Assembly (NCBI GenBank): GCA_029433525.1
Contig: JAQTIF010000001.1
Span: forward strand, 2,046,001-2,110,000
Direction of reading: 5' to 3'
DNA length: 64,000 nt
Source: Enterobacteriaceae bacterium ESL0689
Lineage (GTDB): Bacteria > Pseudomonadota > Gammaproteobacteria > Enterobacterales > Enterobacteriaceae
The notes under the pieces are model-generated. The model was not told the origin of the DNA and did no database searches. It saw nothing but the letters and a program-made list of their open reading frames with translations. This document shows, in pieces, positions 9,009 to 22,748 of this stretch (positions are counted from its first letter, which is position 1; each line of letters starts with the position of its first letter). The position numbers and the translations under genes were made by a program.

Positions 9009-10457
9009 TTATGCGTCGGGTGAAGAGCGGTGTATTTCCGTGACACGCTTACGGACACCAAACCAGCCTGCGTATAGCAGCACGGCAAGTAACGGAATAG
9101 ACGCGATAGTATACGTGCCATTCGGGAAATCCCAGGCCATCAGCACCAGCACGCTAAGCAAAAACAGCAGTGTCAGCCACGCGGTGAAAGGGGCGCCCGG
9201 CATCTTAAAACTGACATCAGCCACTTTTCCTTCTTTAATGGCCTGACGTAGCCGCATCTGACAGACTACGATAAAACCCCAGGAGGCAATAATTCCCAGT
9301 GAGGCAAAATTAAGGACGATTTCAAAAACCTGTTTCGGTACCAGGTAATTCAGAAACACCCCGACAACGTATACCGCCAGCGTGGCGATAATTCCGGCAT
9401 AGGGCACATGATGGCGGCTCATCTTTGACATAAACGCGGGTGCCGATCCGCCCATTGACATTGAACGCAGGATACGTCCTGTGCAGTACAGACCCGAATT
9501 CAGACTGGAGAGCGCGGCAGTTAACACCACAATATTCATCACGCTATCCATATAAGGTACGCCAAGTTTTGAAAAAAAAGTCACAAAGGGACTTTGCCCG
9601 GCTTGATAAGCATTCCACGGTAGTAACAGAACCAGTAACAAAACAGAGCCGACATAAAACAGACCAATACGCCAGATAACACTGTTGATCGCACGCGGCA
9701 CGATTTTCTGCGGATCTTTACATTCACCGGCAGCGGTACCAATAAATTCGATAGAAGCAAAGGCGAACACTACCCCTTGAATAAGTACCAGTGCGGCGAT
9801 CAATCCATGCGGGAACAGACCACCGTTATCAATAATCAGATGTAAGCCGGTATCATTACCGTCCAGTGGCTTACCACTGCCAAGGAATAGCACGCCGACA
9901 AGCATAAAGATAACGATCGCCAGTACCTTAATTAAGGCAAACCAGAATTCCATTTCAGCGAACCATTTCACGCCAATCATGTTCATGGTGCCGACAATCG
10001 CCAGTGCGGCGAAGGCAAACACCCACTGGGGAATATCGCCGAAAGCGCCCCAGTACTGCATATACAAAGCCACGGCCGTGATATCGACAATACCGGTCGT
10101 TGCCCAATTGATAAAATACATCCAGCCCGCAACATAAGCGGCTTTTTCACCTAAAAACTCACGTGCATAGGAGACGAAGCTACCGCTGGAGGGACGATGT
10201 AATACCAGTTCGCCAAGAGCACGTAAAATAAAAAAGGAGAAAATGCCGCAGACCAGATAAACCAGAGCCAGTGATGGCCCGGCTATCTGTAATCGCGTAC
10301 CCGCACCAAGAAACAGACCTGTACCAATAGCACCACCAATAGCAATCATCTGCATCTGACGGTTTCCCATCGCCTTGTGGTAACCGGATTCCTGAGAGTT
10401 AAGCCAGCGCCGCTTCGCAGCATGATGTTCTGCTGTGGTATTTTCATTTGTATTCAT
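9009..10457 (-). CDS. ansP: L-asparagine permease AnsP
   Basis: The protein has 482 residues from the ATG at 10457, chosen because CAGGTGG lies 8-9 bases before it and the protein then begins as E. coli AnsP does (KRRWLN near residue 17). The open frame could extend 37 codons further upstream, without family support. It is a 12-helix amino acid/polyamine/organocation carrier. The signature GGAIGTGLFLGAG near residue 45 is the helix I substrate loop, and APSSGSFVSYAREFLGE-like text (RPSSGSFVSYAREFLGE) follows helix III. It imports asparagine by proton symport. The C-terminus stops shortly after RVTEIHRSSP, shorter than E. coli by about 17 residues. Confidence 0.93.
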   Translation of the reverse strand: MNTNENTTAEHHAAKRRWLNSQESGYHKAMGNRQMQMIAIGGAIGTGLFLGAGTRLQIAGPSLALVYLVCGIFSFFILRALGELVLHRPSSGSFVSYAREFLGEKAAYVAGWMYFINWATTGIVDITAVALYMQYWGAFGDIPQWVFAFAALAIVGTMNMIGVKWFAEMEFWFALIKVLAIVIFMLVGVLFLGSGKPLDGNDTGLHLIIDNGGLFPHGLIAALVLIQGVVFAFASIEFIGTAAGECKDPQKIVPRAINSVIWRIGLFYVGSVLLLVLLLPWNAYQAGQSPFVTFFSKLGVPYMDSVMNIVVLTAALSSLNSGLYCTGRILRSMSMGGSAPAFMSKMSRHHVPYAGIIATLAVYVVGVFLNYLVPKQVFEIVLNFASLGIIASWGFIVVCQMRLRQAIKEGKVADVSFKMPGAPFTAWLTLLFLLSVLVLMAWDFPNGTYTIASIPLLAVLLYAGWFGVRKRVTEIHRSSPDA

Positions 10458-10696
10458 TAAGGCCACCTGTTTTCCAGTCAATATCTGCCAGCTGTTGATC
10501 TCACTGCTCTCTGATGTCAGAGATAAGCCGGGCAGGGTGCAATAGGTTGTATCACCTGTACCTGACATTTATGCATGAGGCTTATTTAAATATCAATGGC
10601 TTTATAATAAAGGGATTGCAGGAAGGAAGCGCCATTCAGCGGGCATGACTACACAGGATGCTAAAGCTTCATATTATATTGTCAAAGTGGATAAAT

Positions 10697-10723
10697 TCCC
10701 GGTGATCATCATAACCACCGGGA
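10697..10723 (-). terminator. Weak hairpin after katG
   Basis: TCCCGGTG pairs with CACCGGGA around an 11-base loop, just before the katG stop on the minus strand. No clear U run follows, so intrinsic termination is uncertain. Confidence 0.4.
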
Positions 10724-10730
10724 GCAGACA

Positions 10731-12989
<2,259 letters not shown>

Positions 12990-13075
12990 TCAATAGTCAT
13001 AATCTTCCATTCTGCCAAAAAGATCGCCTTGTGCCGGATGACTGATAATTGATAAATCAGGCCGTTATCGGTAAG

Positions 13076-14062
13076 TGTCAAGACAGTTGTCACCCCTGTT
13101 TAATTTAAACTGCCTGTTTTTCCCGTTCCGGATTTAATGTTACCGAGCCCTCCGGCTGCCAGTTTCTTGTCCTCCCTGACCCGCGCTCCGGATGCGCTTT
13201 CTGTGCCTGACGATACAGTTCATCACGCTGTTTCAGCAGGGCCCTGTCTTCACCACGATGCCGTTCTGCTGGCGTGACATAGCGTATTCCACTGTGACGG
13301 TGCTCTTCGTTATACCACCGGGTAAATTTCTCCACCCAGGTACGGGCATCCTCCAGCGTCCTGAACCCCGATGATGGCCACTGCGGCACATACTTCAGCG
13401 TCCGGAACAGCGATTCCACATACGCATTATCATTACTCACCCGTGGCCGACTGTGGGATGGCGTGATATTCAGCTCATGCAGTTTCACCTGCAGCGTCTG
13501 CGATTTCATCGCCGGACCGTTATCGGCGTGCAGGACCAGCGGCTGTCGCCAGCAGCCTTCCCGCATCACACTGCGCTGCATCAGGGCGGCTGCCTGTTCA
13601 CCGCTTTCTGTCTCATGCACTTCGTAACCCGTGATTTTTCGGCTGTACAGGTCGGTTATCAGATACAGATAATACCAGCGGCCACTCACCACAGAGGGCA
13701 GCCAGGTGATGTCCCATGTCCACACCTGGCAGGGACCTGTCGCCGTAAAGGTCGTCGGGGCGGCCACCTTCTGCCGCCGGGCCTGACGTCCCCGCCGGTG
13801 AACCTCGCCGGAACGACGCAGTATGCGGTAAAAGGTCGATTCACTCGCCAGATAAACGCCTTTGTCTGCCAGACGCGGCACGATTTGCGACGGCGGCAGA
13901 CTGGCATATTCAGGCTGATGACATATCTCCCGTATCTGCTGCTCTTCCTCAGGACTCAGGCGGTTAACCGGTACCGGTCAGACGGCCATCTTCCGGACTT
14001 TTTTGCCATCTTCTCCATGCCCTCAGACTGATTTTTCAGAGGAGGTGACAACTATCCTGACA
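13076..14062 (-). mobile_element. IS3-family element, copy 1, internally deleted
   Basis: The right end TGTCAAGACAGTTGTCACC (13076) and the left end GGTGACAACTATCCTGACA (ending 14062) are inverted repeats with about three mismatches. Only 987 bases remain: orfA and the start of orfB are gone, and the junction lies near 13990, where the sequence leaves the colinear copy 2. The flanking bases show no target duplication (AAG on one side, CTG on the other). It lies upstream of katG. The element cannot move by itself. Confidence 0.85.
13105..13990 (-). pseudogene. IS3-family transposase OrfB, N-terminally truncated
   Basis: The integrase-catalytic part of an IS3-type OrfB is present: VWTWDITWL holds the first Asp, VLHADNGPAMKS the second, and SNDNAYVESLFRTLK the Glu of the DDE triad. 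GSGRTRNWQPEG and the tail LNPEREKQAV end the protein normally. The frame is open upstream of 13881 to about 13990, where the deletion joins it to the element's other end, so the helix-turn-helix OrfA part needed for DNA binding is absent. Copy 2 at 41036 is nearly identical but carries an amber codon that this copy lacks. Confidence 0.85.
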
Positions 14063-14151
14063 CTGAGGGCTATTTGCAAAGCACAATAATTCTATTATTA
14101 GGTTGCAATGGTGGCTGACAAAGGAAGAAATAACGGCATTTTTCTCTCTCT

Positions 14152-14283
14152 TAGCGTCCATTCCATGAGATGTTGTCGGCGCTGACCGTCTGGAGACGGA
14201 CAGCGCGGAGAAGGTAGTATCTGAAAATTTCAGGCGCTGCCGGGGAACAAAATGGCAGGTAAAATAGCCTGATGGGACAGGTG
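14152..14283. repeat. Family A repeat, reverse orientation, abutting ftnA
   Basis: Read on the minus strand it runs CCATCAGGCTATTTTACCTG, CTCCGCGCTGTCCGTCTCCAG and ends near CATGGAATGG, matching the complete copy. Its outer end touches the ftnA stop codon at 14285. Confidence 0.75.
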
Positions 14284-14284
14284 A

Positions 14285-14782
14285 TTAGTCTTGAGTATCC
14301 AGTGTCGCCAGTTCTTTATCAATAAAATAGAGCCCTTCGCCACTTTTACCGACCAGCTTCAGTTTATCAATAATGGATTTAAACAGTTTCTCTTCTTCAT
14401 GTTGTTCTGCGACATACCATTGCAGAAAATTAAAACTGGGGTAGTCCTGATTTGACATCGCTGCGTGAGCCAGCTCATTAATTTTCTGTGAAATTAATAA
14501 TTCATGATCATAGGTGATCCGGAAGAGTTCATCCAGTGATGCATATTCAGCAAAAGGCGAGGGGACCGTATTAATCCGTGGCAGGTTACCGGTATCAATG
14601 AGATAGTCAAACAGGCGCTGCATATGGCTCATCTCTTCTTGCGCATGGCGACGAAGAAAAGCGGCCGCCCCTTCGAAACTATGGTAATGACACCACGCAC
14701 TCATTTGTTGATAAAGCAGGGATGAATAAAGCTCAAGATTCATTTGTTCATTTAATTTGTCGATCATTTCTGCTTTTAGCAT
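14285..14782 (-). CDS. ftnA: Non-haem ferritin FtnA
   Basis: The 165-residue four-helix iron-storage protein is colinear with E. coli FtnA. The ferroxidase ligands Glu17, Glu50 and His53 ([10 protein letters not shown]) are in place, with [16 protein letters not shown] supplying the further acidic ligands in helix D. It assembles as a 24-mer shell that oxidises Fe(II) and stores it as ferrihydrite in the cytoplasm. AGGGAGTAAAT precedes the ATG. A family A repeat abuts the stop, so the native 3' end and any terminator are displaced. The E. coli neighbours ftnB/yecR are absent. Confidence 0.95.
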   Translation of the reverse strand: MLKAEMIDKLNEQMNLELYSSLLYQQMSAWCHYHSFEGAAAFLRRHAQEEMSHMQRLFDYLIDTGNLPRINTVPSPFAEYASLDELFRITYDHELLISQKINELAHAAMSNQDYPSFNFLQWYVAEQHEEEKLFKSIIDKLKLVGKSGEGLYFIDKELATLDTQD

Positions 14783-15176
14783 ATATTTACTCCCTAAATA
14801 AATGTCACAAAGTTTTCCGCAGCATTATAAATTGTTATTAGCTTATTTGCAAAATAACTCAGAGCATAAAATAAATATCAGAAATGTAAATAGGAATAAA
14901 AAGCATTGGCAATTGTAATAAGAGTAATCAATTATGATCAGTAAAAAATTCAGTCTGGCAATGGAAAATAGTTAACCGGTAGAAATCATACCGATGATCA
15001 CAGAAAATAAAGCGCCTGAACCGCCAGAATTCATTGCTGATAAATAATGCGGGAAAGCGAAATATCCATAACGTGGGTGAAAATTCGGCAGGTCAGCTGT
15101 GAGAAAAACAGCACATAAAAGAGCAGGCTCGAAACGCGGTTATAGACCGTCACAATGCGGGACAAAACCGCTGGTT
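14783..15176. other. Intergenic region between ftnA and uspC
   Basis: About 390 bases, AT-rich near ftnA (whose promoter must lie here) and more mixed towards uspC. In E. coli K-12 the araFGH, otsBA and ftnB genes lie between these two. I looked for otsA and araH remnants in three frames and found none I can defend. Confidence 0.5.
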
Positions 15177-15599
15177 TTACTCGAGGGAAACCAGCAAAAC
15201 ATCGACCCCACAGTGACTGACAATGCTTTTTGCCGCGCTCGTGGCCCGGGAAAACAGGCTGTGATTATGATTGCCACAAACAACCAGATCAACCTGCTGC
15301 TGCAGGCAGAAGTCTTTAACAGAATCGCAGAGATCACCACTGGCAATGATCGCGTTATCGATCGGATACTTTGCCTCTTCCACTAGTCGGCAAAGGAAAT
15401 GGTGGGTTTCTTCCTGCATTAAATCGCGCAGATTGTCCAGCATCGGCGCGGCGAACTGATTATATAACTCAGGGTCAGTATTGAGTGTTATCAGGCTTAT
15501 TCTGGCGGCATAAGGTCGTGCGATAGAGACAGCTTTACTGACCAGCAGACTGCTTTCCAGCGTCGGGGCAACGGTAACCAGCAGGTGTGAGTAAGGCAT
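15177..15599 (-). CDS. uspC: Universal stress protein UspC
   Basis: The 140-residue single-domain Usp protein resembles E. coli UspC: KAVSIARPYAARISLITL, NQFAAPMLDNLR and the nucleotide-loop-like region VVCGNHNHSLFSRA. Two ATGs are adjacent (15602 and 15599); GAGGAG lies 6 bases before the second, which is preferred. UspC belongs to the stress-induced class linked to motility and osmotic or UV stress. In E. coli the flagellar master genes flhDC lie next to it towards argS; here only 145 bases separate uspC from argS, so that entire block is absent. Confidence 0.9.
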   Translation of the reverse strand: MPYSHLLVTVAPTLESSLLVSKAVSIARPYAARISLITLNTDPELYNQFAAPMLDNLRDLMQEETHHFLCRLVEEAKYPIDNAIIASGDLCDSVKDFCLQQQVDLVVCGNHNHSLFSRATSAAKSIVSHCGVDVLLVSLE

Positions 15600-15698
15600 C
15601 ATAGCTCCTCAAGTGATATCTCATGACGTTGAATTTTACGCTACCACACAACCACCGCGTCTTGCCAGCTATCCGGTGTCCTTTTCTGGCGAGCGACT

Positions 15699-15732
15699 CA
15701 CCCCGGCCTGTTAGCACTCTGTCGCCGGGGTG
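15699..15732 (-). terminator. Hairpin after argS
   Basis: CACCCCGGC pairs perfectly with GCCGGGGTG around a 16-base loop immediately after the argS stop. There is no long U run, so it may only protect the 3' end or act with Rho. Confidence 0.4.
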
Positions 15733-15744
15733 AAGCGGTCGGTT

Positions 15745-17478
15745 TTACATGCGCTCGACCGTTTCAATACCCAGGGTATCAAGACCCAATTTCAGTGTTC
15801 TAGCGGTCAGCTGTGCCAGTTTCAGACGGCTGTTACGTATATCCTCACTTTCCGCAGTAAGAATGGGGCAGTGTTCGTAAAATCCGGAGAATAACCCAGC
15901 CAGATCATACAAATAAGAACACATAACATGAGGTGTTCCTTCACGAGCAACAAGTGTCAGGGTTTCTTCAAATTGTAGCAAACGTACAGCAAGCTGCATT
16001 TCACGATCTTCCGTTATCAGCACTGGCGCTGTGTTCAGGATGGTTTCATCCACATCGGCTTTGCGGAATATCGATAACACACGGGTATAAGCATATTGCA
16101 TATAAGGAGCTGTATTGCCCTCAAATGTCAGCATATTATCCCAGTCGAAGATATAATCGGTAGTACGATTTTTCGACAGATCGGCATATTTCACCGCCCC
16201 AATACCCACCGCATTAGCCAGTTTTTCCAGCTCATCGGCGGCCATCTCCGGGTTTTTCGCTGCGACCAGCCGACGTGCGCGCTCAAGGGTCTCATCCAGC
16301 AGTTCAGTCAGTTTTACCGTACCGCCAGCGCGGGTTTTAAAGGGCTTACCATCTTTACCGAGCATCATACCGAACATATGATGTTCCAGCGATACAAACT
16401 CAGGTACGTAGCCCGCTTTACGCACAATCGCCCATGCCTGCATCAAATGCTGATGTTGACGGGAGTCGGTATAATAAAGAATGCGGTCAGCATGCAGGGT
16501 TTCATAACGATATTTCGCACAGGCGATATCTGTCGTGGTGTAAAGATAGCCGCCATCCTTTTTCTGGATGATGACCCCCATCGCTTCCCCTTCTTTATTT
16601 TTGTACTCATCGAGGAACACCACGGTTGCCCCTTCACTCTCGACAGCCAGACCTTTGCTTTTCAGATCAGCGACGATCTCAGCGAGCATGGGGTTATACA
16701 GGCTCTCTCCCATGACATCATCGCGCGTGAGAGTGACATTCAGACGGTTATAAGTGGCCTGATTTTGTGACATGGTAATATCGATAAGCTTACGCCACAT
16801 TTGACGGCAATATTCATCACCACTTTGTAGTTTGACGACGTAGCTCCGGGCACGTTCGGCAAAAGCGTCATCTTCATCGTAGTGTTTCTTTGCCGCACGA
16901 TAAAAACTTTCCAGATCTGCCAGCGCCATATCATCGGCATTCTCTTGTTGCTGTTTTTCCAGATAGGCGATCAGCATCCCGAATTGCGTTCCCCAGTCAC
17001 CAACATGGTTAGCGCGGATAACTTTATGACCAAGAAACTCAAGAGTACGTACAGCAGCATCACCAATGATAGTGGAACGCAGATGGCCGACATGCATTTC
17101 CTTCGCGACATTGGGCGCAGAGTAATCAACCACGATAGTTTGTGGGGAGGGCGAAGTGACGCCAAGGCGTTCAGACTGCAGTGCATCATTAATGTTTTTG
17201 GCTAAAAACTGGGGATCAAGAAAAATGTTAATAAAACCCGGTCCGGCAATTTCTACCCGCGTTGCGATACCCGTAAGATCGAGATGAGATAATACCTGCT
17301 CAGCAAACTGCCGTGGTGCCATTGCCAGTTTTTTCGCCACGGCCATCACCCCATTGGCCTGATAATCACCGAACTGGACTTTTGCTGACTGACGCACCTG
17401 AGGTTCGCAATCGGCAGGCGCACCTGCCGCAATCAGTGCCTGGCTGACTTTTTCTGAGAGAAGAGCCTGAATATTCAC
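15745..17478 (-). CDS. argS: Arginyl-tRNA synthetase
   Basis: The 577-residue class I synthetase charges tRNA-Arg in the cytoplasm. The N-terminal Add-1 domain ([18 protein letters not shown]) is followed by the HIGH-type signature HVGHLRS, then [24 protein letters not shown] and [17 protein letters not shown] in place of a classical KMSKS. The helical anticodon domain ends [13 protein letters not shown] exactly as in E. coli. The start is the GTG at 17478 (then AATATTCAG), as in E. coli argS, with AAGG upstream; a TTG one codon earlier is less likely. It is divergent from yecM across about 235 bases. Confidence 0.97.
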   Translation of the reverse strand: MNIQALLSEKVSQALIAAGAPADCEPQVRQSAKVQFGDYQANGVMAVAKKLAMAPRQFAEQVLSHLDLTGIATRVEIAGPGFINIFLDPQFLAKNINDALQSERLGVTSPSPQTIVVDYSAPNVAKEMHVGHLRSTIIGDAAVRTLEFLGHKVIRANHVGDWGTQFGMLIAYLEKQQQENADDMALADLESFYRAAKKHYDEDDAFAERARSYVVKLQSGDEYCRQMWRKLIDITMSQNQATYNRLNVTLTRDDVMGESLYNPMLAEIVADLKSKGLAVESEGATVVFLDEYKNKEGEAMGVIIQKKDGGYLYTTTDIACAKYRYETLHADRILYYTDSRQHQHLMQAWAIVRKAGYVPEFVSLEHHMFGMMLGKDGKPFKTRAGGTVKLTELLDETLERARRLVAAKNPEMAADELEKLANAVGIGAVKYADLSKNRTTDYIFDWDNMLTFEGNTAPYMQYAYTRVLSIFRKADVDETILNTAPVLITEDREMQLAVRLLQFEETLTLVAREGTPHVMCSYLYDLAGLFSGFYEHCPILTAESEDIRNSRLKLAQLTARTLKLGLDTLGIETVERM

Positions 17479-17713
17479 CAAAATACCTTACATTGAAAAT
17501 GCGACCACCCGGCAAAGAGAGTGACGCAGAAAGAGAGATAGTGTTTGCCCGGAGTATACTGTATTTGCTTTCCGGCGTCAGTATTACTCATGTTATTGAA
17601 CAAGCGACCTGGCGTAAATATCATTACACTCAAGTCGACCTTGATCGGCTGTTGGTTATCGTGGATAAAAGCGATAAATTAATATTCCTTATATTATTGG
17701 TTTGAGGTTAAAC

Positions 17714-18286
17714 ATGGCAAATTGGCAGCAAATTGATGAACTGTATGACATTGCCGCGGATTTGCCGCGTTTTAGCAAAGCGCTAAACGATCTCGCCGGG
17801 GGAGTGGGGCTCAATATTGCGCCGCTTGATGCCGATCATATATCGCTTCGCTGTCACCAGATCAGTACCGCAGAACGCTGGCGGCGGGGATTCGAACAGT
17901 GTGGTATGCTGCTTGCGGAAAAAACCATCAATGGTCGTCCGATCTGCTTATTTATTCTTAACAAACCCATCTGTGTTGCACACTGGCGTTTTTATATCGT
18001 TGAATTACCGTGGCCTGGCGAAAAACACTATCCCCATGAAGGCTGGGAACATATAGAAATTGTGCTACCTGGAGAGCCTGATTTACTGAGTGCGCGAGCG
18101 CTGGCGTTGCTCGCGGATGAAGGTCTGAAACAACCGGGAATTAACATAAAAACCAGTATGCCGCGGGCTGAGAACGAAAGCCTTGCCAATCCGACACTGG
18201 CAGTGACCAATGGCGATGTAACGATTAAATTTCATCCCTGGTCACTGATGCAAATTGTTACCAGTGAGCAACCTGCGGAAGAATAA
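17714..18286 (+). CDS. yecM: YecM, VOC-like metal-binding fold protein
   Basis: The 190-residue protein follows E. coli YecM closely: MANWQQIDELYDIA at the start, then ADHISLRCHQ, ERWRRGFEQCG, PWPGEKHYPHEGWEHIEIVLPG and IKFHPWS near the end. The YecM structure resembles isomerase/oxygenase (VOC) enzymes with a metal site, here plausibly from the conserved His and Glu residues of HISLRCH and GWEHIEIV. The substrate is unknown. The ATG at 17714 is chosen because the family starts MANWQ. In E. coli cutC lies next to it; here an IS630-family element has entered between yecM and the cutC remnant. Confidence 0.9.
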   Translation: MANWQQIDELYDIAADLPRFSKALNDLAGGVGLNIAPLDADHISLRCHQISTAERWRRGFEQCGMLLAEKTINGRPICLFILNKPICVAHWRFYIVELPWPGEKHYPHEGWEHIEIVLPGEPDLLSARALALLADEGLKQPGINIKTSMPRAENESLANPTLAVTNGDVTIKFHPWSLMQIVTSEQPAEE

Positions 18287-18340
18287 ATAAAAAGGCATCG
18301 CATGATTTGAAATCTGTTACTGTCGCCTGAGTCGCCTGAC

Positions 18341-19496
18341 TAAATAACTTCGCAAAATAATAGATCACTTTGAGGGAACTCAGCCCGGATTTTGCGATCT
18401 GATCAATCGCCAGACATCACAAATCACAAACCGGACTGAGCGATGCCGATCATAGCAGCTATTTCTCCTGAAGAACGACGTTTTATGCGTAAAGAAGCAC
18501 AGCAGACTCGCGATAAAAACGATGCACGGCGGATAATCGCTATGCTTATGTTGCATCAGGGAATGACTGTTACCGATGTCGCCCGGCTGCTCTGTGCCGC
18601 CCGTTCATCTGTGGGCCGCTGGATAAACGGGTTCACGTTATAGGGTACTGAAGGCCTCAGAAGCCTCAGACCCGGACGAGAGCAGCACTGGCCTGTTACC
18701 GATATCTTACGGGTTCTGCCATTGCTGATTCAGCGTACCCCGAAAGATTATGGCTGGTTACGTTCACGGTGGAGTACAGAATTGCTGGCCCGTATCGTCA
18801 ACCAGGTTTTTAATATAACGCTTCATCGTTCAACGCTGCACCGCTACCTGAAACAGGCGGGAATAGTCTGGAGAAGAGCAGCGCCCACGCTGAAAATCAG
18901 AGACCCGCATTATGATGAAAAACAGTCCGCTATAGAGCAGGCTCTGGCTCAGGATCAGGCAGAAAATCCGGTGTTTTATCAGGATGAAGTTGATATTGAC
19001 CTGAACCCAAAAATCGGCGCTGACTGGATGCTCAGAGGACAACAGAAACGAGTTGCCACGCCGGGACAGAATCAGAAGCATTACCTGGCCGGGGCGCTGC
19101 ATGCAGATACAGGAAAAGTTCATTACGTCAGTGGCAGCAATAAGAACTCTGATTTATTTATCCGTTTGCTGGAAACACTCCGCCGCACATACCGTCGGGC
19201 AAAGACCATCACGGTGATAGCAGATAACTACGTTATTCATAAAAGCCGGAAAGTGGAGCACTGGCTGGACGGGAATAAAAAATTCAGGGTGTTGTTCCTG
19301 CCGGTATATTTACCATGGCTGAATCCAGTAGAACGGTTGTGGCTGTCCTTACATGAAACGGTCACACGGAATCATTCGTGCCGGTACATGTGGCAACTAC
19401 TGAAACAGGTAAAGCAGTTTATGAAAGTTGCCTCCCCATTTCCCGGTAGCTGTCTGGGGCTGGCGAAAGTGGAGCGTTAATATGAGAAGTTATTTA
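18341..19496 (+). mobile_element. IS630-family insertion sequence with TA target
   Basis: The ends are inverted: TAAATAACTTCGCA on the left and, read on the minus strand from the right, TAAATAACTTCTCA. Both terminate in TA, the target that IS630/Tc1 elements duplicate. The length of about 1.15 kb is normal for the family. It carries one transposase gene, broken by a stop codon. The insertion lies between yecM and cutC and coincides with loss of the 5' two thirds of cutC. Confidence 0.85.
18443..19480 (+). pseudogene. IS630-family transposase interrupted by an in-frame amber codon
   Basis: A single frame runs from MPIIAAISPEERRFM to GLAKVER, 345 codons, with one TAG at 18641-18643 (codon 67) directly after SSVGRWINGFTL. 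Downstream codons continue in the same frame as GTEGLRSLRPGREQHWP, exactly what the family has there, so this is a nonsense change and not a frameshift. The N-terminal helix-turn-helix (VTDVARLLCAARSSVGRW) is cut from the catalytic part with YQDEVDIDLNPK, VIADNYVIHKS and PWLNPVERLW (the DDE triad). The product is probably inactive unless the amber is read through or translation restarts. Confidence 0.85.
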
Positions 19497-19499
19497 GTG

Positions 19500-19789
19500 C
19501 CAGGAAGAGGGCTCTTCACGGATTGCCATCGGTATGGCACGAATAGCAGCATCCGGTCAGCAGAAAAAGGACTTGCATTAATTACGGAACTTATTACTGC
19601 CAGTGATACTCCAATTACCATGACGGGTACAGGAATAAGAGTCACAAATGTGGTGAAGTTTCTTCAGGCGGGGAGAAAAGCGACTACCGTCTTGCTCTGT
19701 CGATATCAGCATATCGCGACCCAAATGAGTCTTCATGTAACGCCACTGACGGTAGTGCGACAGCTATGAAGAAAATACTCGCTGTATAG
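19500..19789 (+). pseudogene. cutC: cutC remnant (3' third, frameshifted)
   Basis: Three frames together rebuild the C-terminal part of CutC, a TIM-barrel protein linked to copper homeostasis. First comes GMARIAASGQQKKD (compare LGIARVLTSGQKSDA of E. coli), then in another frame GLALITELITASDTPITMTG and VVKFLQAG (compare [20 protein letters not shown]), then AYRDPNESS and ATAMKKILAV ending at TAG 19787. At least two frameshifts separate these parts. The 5' part is missing where the IS630 element ends at 19496. The position and orientation next to yecM are those of E. coli cutC. The alignment is from memory of the E. coli protein, but the run of matches is too long to be chance. Confidence 0.8.
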
Positions 19790-19860
19790 GATGAACCGGA
19801 TTTTTTTGCAGCGCATCATATTGCCCAATATGATGCTTGCCAGTACCAGACCCCTGCCAT

Positions 19861-21800
<1,940 letters not shown>

Positions 21801-21978
21801 TCATCAGGAGATCGACACGATGAAGATCGTCATTTATAATCATGAATATCAGCATATGATTTCGGAAAATGATGAAAAATCAAGCCAATAAATGCTCATG
21901 ATTTCATGACGGCCAGGCGATAATCAGCGATCGTGATCAAATATGCATAACACTATGCAACCGAAGGCTATTATTAAC

Positions 21979-22100
21979 GAGGCGTCGTTGTGATGCCTGT
22001 ATATCCGTGCCTCTTGTTTGTCCTTGCCTGCCCGGTGGGTGGCCTGCGCCAGCGGGGCGAAGCCGTGCTCGTCTTCGTACATCTACAAGTGGCTGTGGCA
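21979..22100 (-). pseudogene. Second, short Rhs core fragment
   Basis: About 120 bases match the Rhs copy at 23355-23476 almost base for base (GAGGCGTCGTTGTGATGCC, CAGCGGGGCGAAGCCGTGCT), with small insertions and substitutions. It is a relic of a duplicated or displaced Rhs tail, a common arrangement when Rhs loci collect alternative C-terminal tips. Confidence 0.75.
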
Positions 22101-22161
22101 GTTTTTTAGAGTATGCATCCAGATACCTGTTTCCTGATTGCGCTATATTGTATATATTGTC

Positions 22162-22333
22162 AGCTTTGTTAAATAAATAGATTTTATGCTGTCACCTCTC
22201 GGTAGATCGTTTCTCGCATAATGTAAAATCAAACAGTTAGATATCAGAATGTGATGACCAACAACGATGTGCAAATTTTTCTACCGAGAAAATGTCGTTT
22301 GACATTCAGTTATCCGATTTATTCAACAAAGCC
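22162..22333. mobile_element. IS903-like (IS5 family) deletion relic with target duplication
   Basis: The right end GATTTATTCAACAAAGCC is the exact complement of the 18-bp IS903 inverted repeat as I know it, and the left end AGCTTTGTTAAATAAATA matches it at 15 of 18 positions. Flanking bases TATATTGTC and TATATTGCC form a 9-bp target duplication with one mismatch, the size expected for IS903. Only 172 bases are left and there is no transposase. Confidence 0.75.
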
Positions 22334-22472
22334 TATATTGCCTTGATATTTAATATAACAATCATTATTAATGATATAGCAATTTACTATCATATAGATG
22401 AAAAACGCTCAATCCCACCAACAGGAACGGTATATCTGAAAAGATATTTAGTTTTTTCTTCTGTTCTCACTT

Positions 22473-22748
22473 TTATGTCAACCATTCCTGAGCATATTTT
22501 AAAATTGCGACAAGATTATCAGGACTTCCATATCCATCAAAATGATTATCATTTGCATTTATAACTATCCAGGCGTCATCTTCGTCTATATTAATTGTCT
22601 TTGATTTTCTTCCATACTCACCACTTATAGAAACCTTCCAGCCTGGATTGTCTATCGTACTGATGTCAAAACCATATTCATGTTCCCATTTGCCATTGCA
22701 TTTGGATTGATACCAGTTTTGCAAAAAAATCAATATATCCTGATGCAT
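22473..22748 (-). CDS. Imm53-like immunity protein paired with the Rhs tip
   Basis: The 91-residue acidic protein reads MHQDILIFLQNWYQSKCNGK, then WEHEYGFDISTIDNPGWKVS, DDAWIVINANDNHFDGYGSP and LKYAQEWL. This pattern (LQNWY, WEH-YG, LDNPGW, F-G-GSP-NL) is that of the immunity 53 family found beside polymorphic toxins. Its ATG lies directly at the end of the Rhs toxin frame (22749), so the two are co-transcribed. The presumed job is to bind and block the toxin tip made by the same or a sister cell. The family name is from pattern recognition, not a search. Confidence 0.7.
   Translation of the reverse strand: MHQDILIFLQNWYQSKCNGKWEHEYGFDISTIDNPGWKVSISGEYGRKSKTINIDEDDAWIVINANDNHFDGYGSPDNLVAILKYAQEWLT

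Noticed and set aside
14783-15176. Remnants of otsA, araH or ftnB between ftnA and uspC
   Set aside because: No run of residues matched the ends of these proteins in any frame.
17493-17705. 70-codon frame between argS and yecM
   Set aside because: It lies in the divergent promoter region with no ribosome site and no recognisable domain.
19428-19769. 113-codon frame overlapping the end of the IS630 transposase
   Set aside because: Only its middle part matches CutC; its start is in another frame of the transposase. It is a chimera of IS DNA and the cutC remnant.
22292-22564. 90-codon plus-strand frame
   Set aside because: It begins inside the IS903-like relic and ends antisense to the Imm53-like gene; no family pattern.
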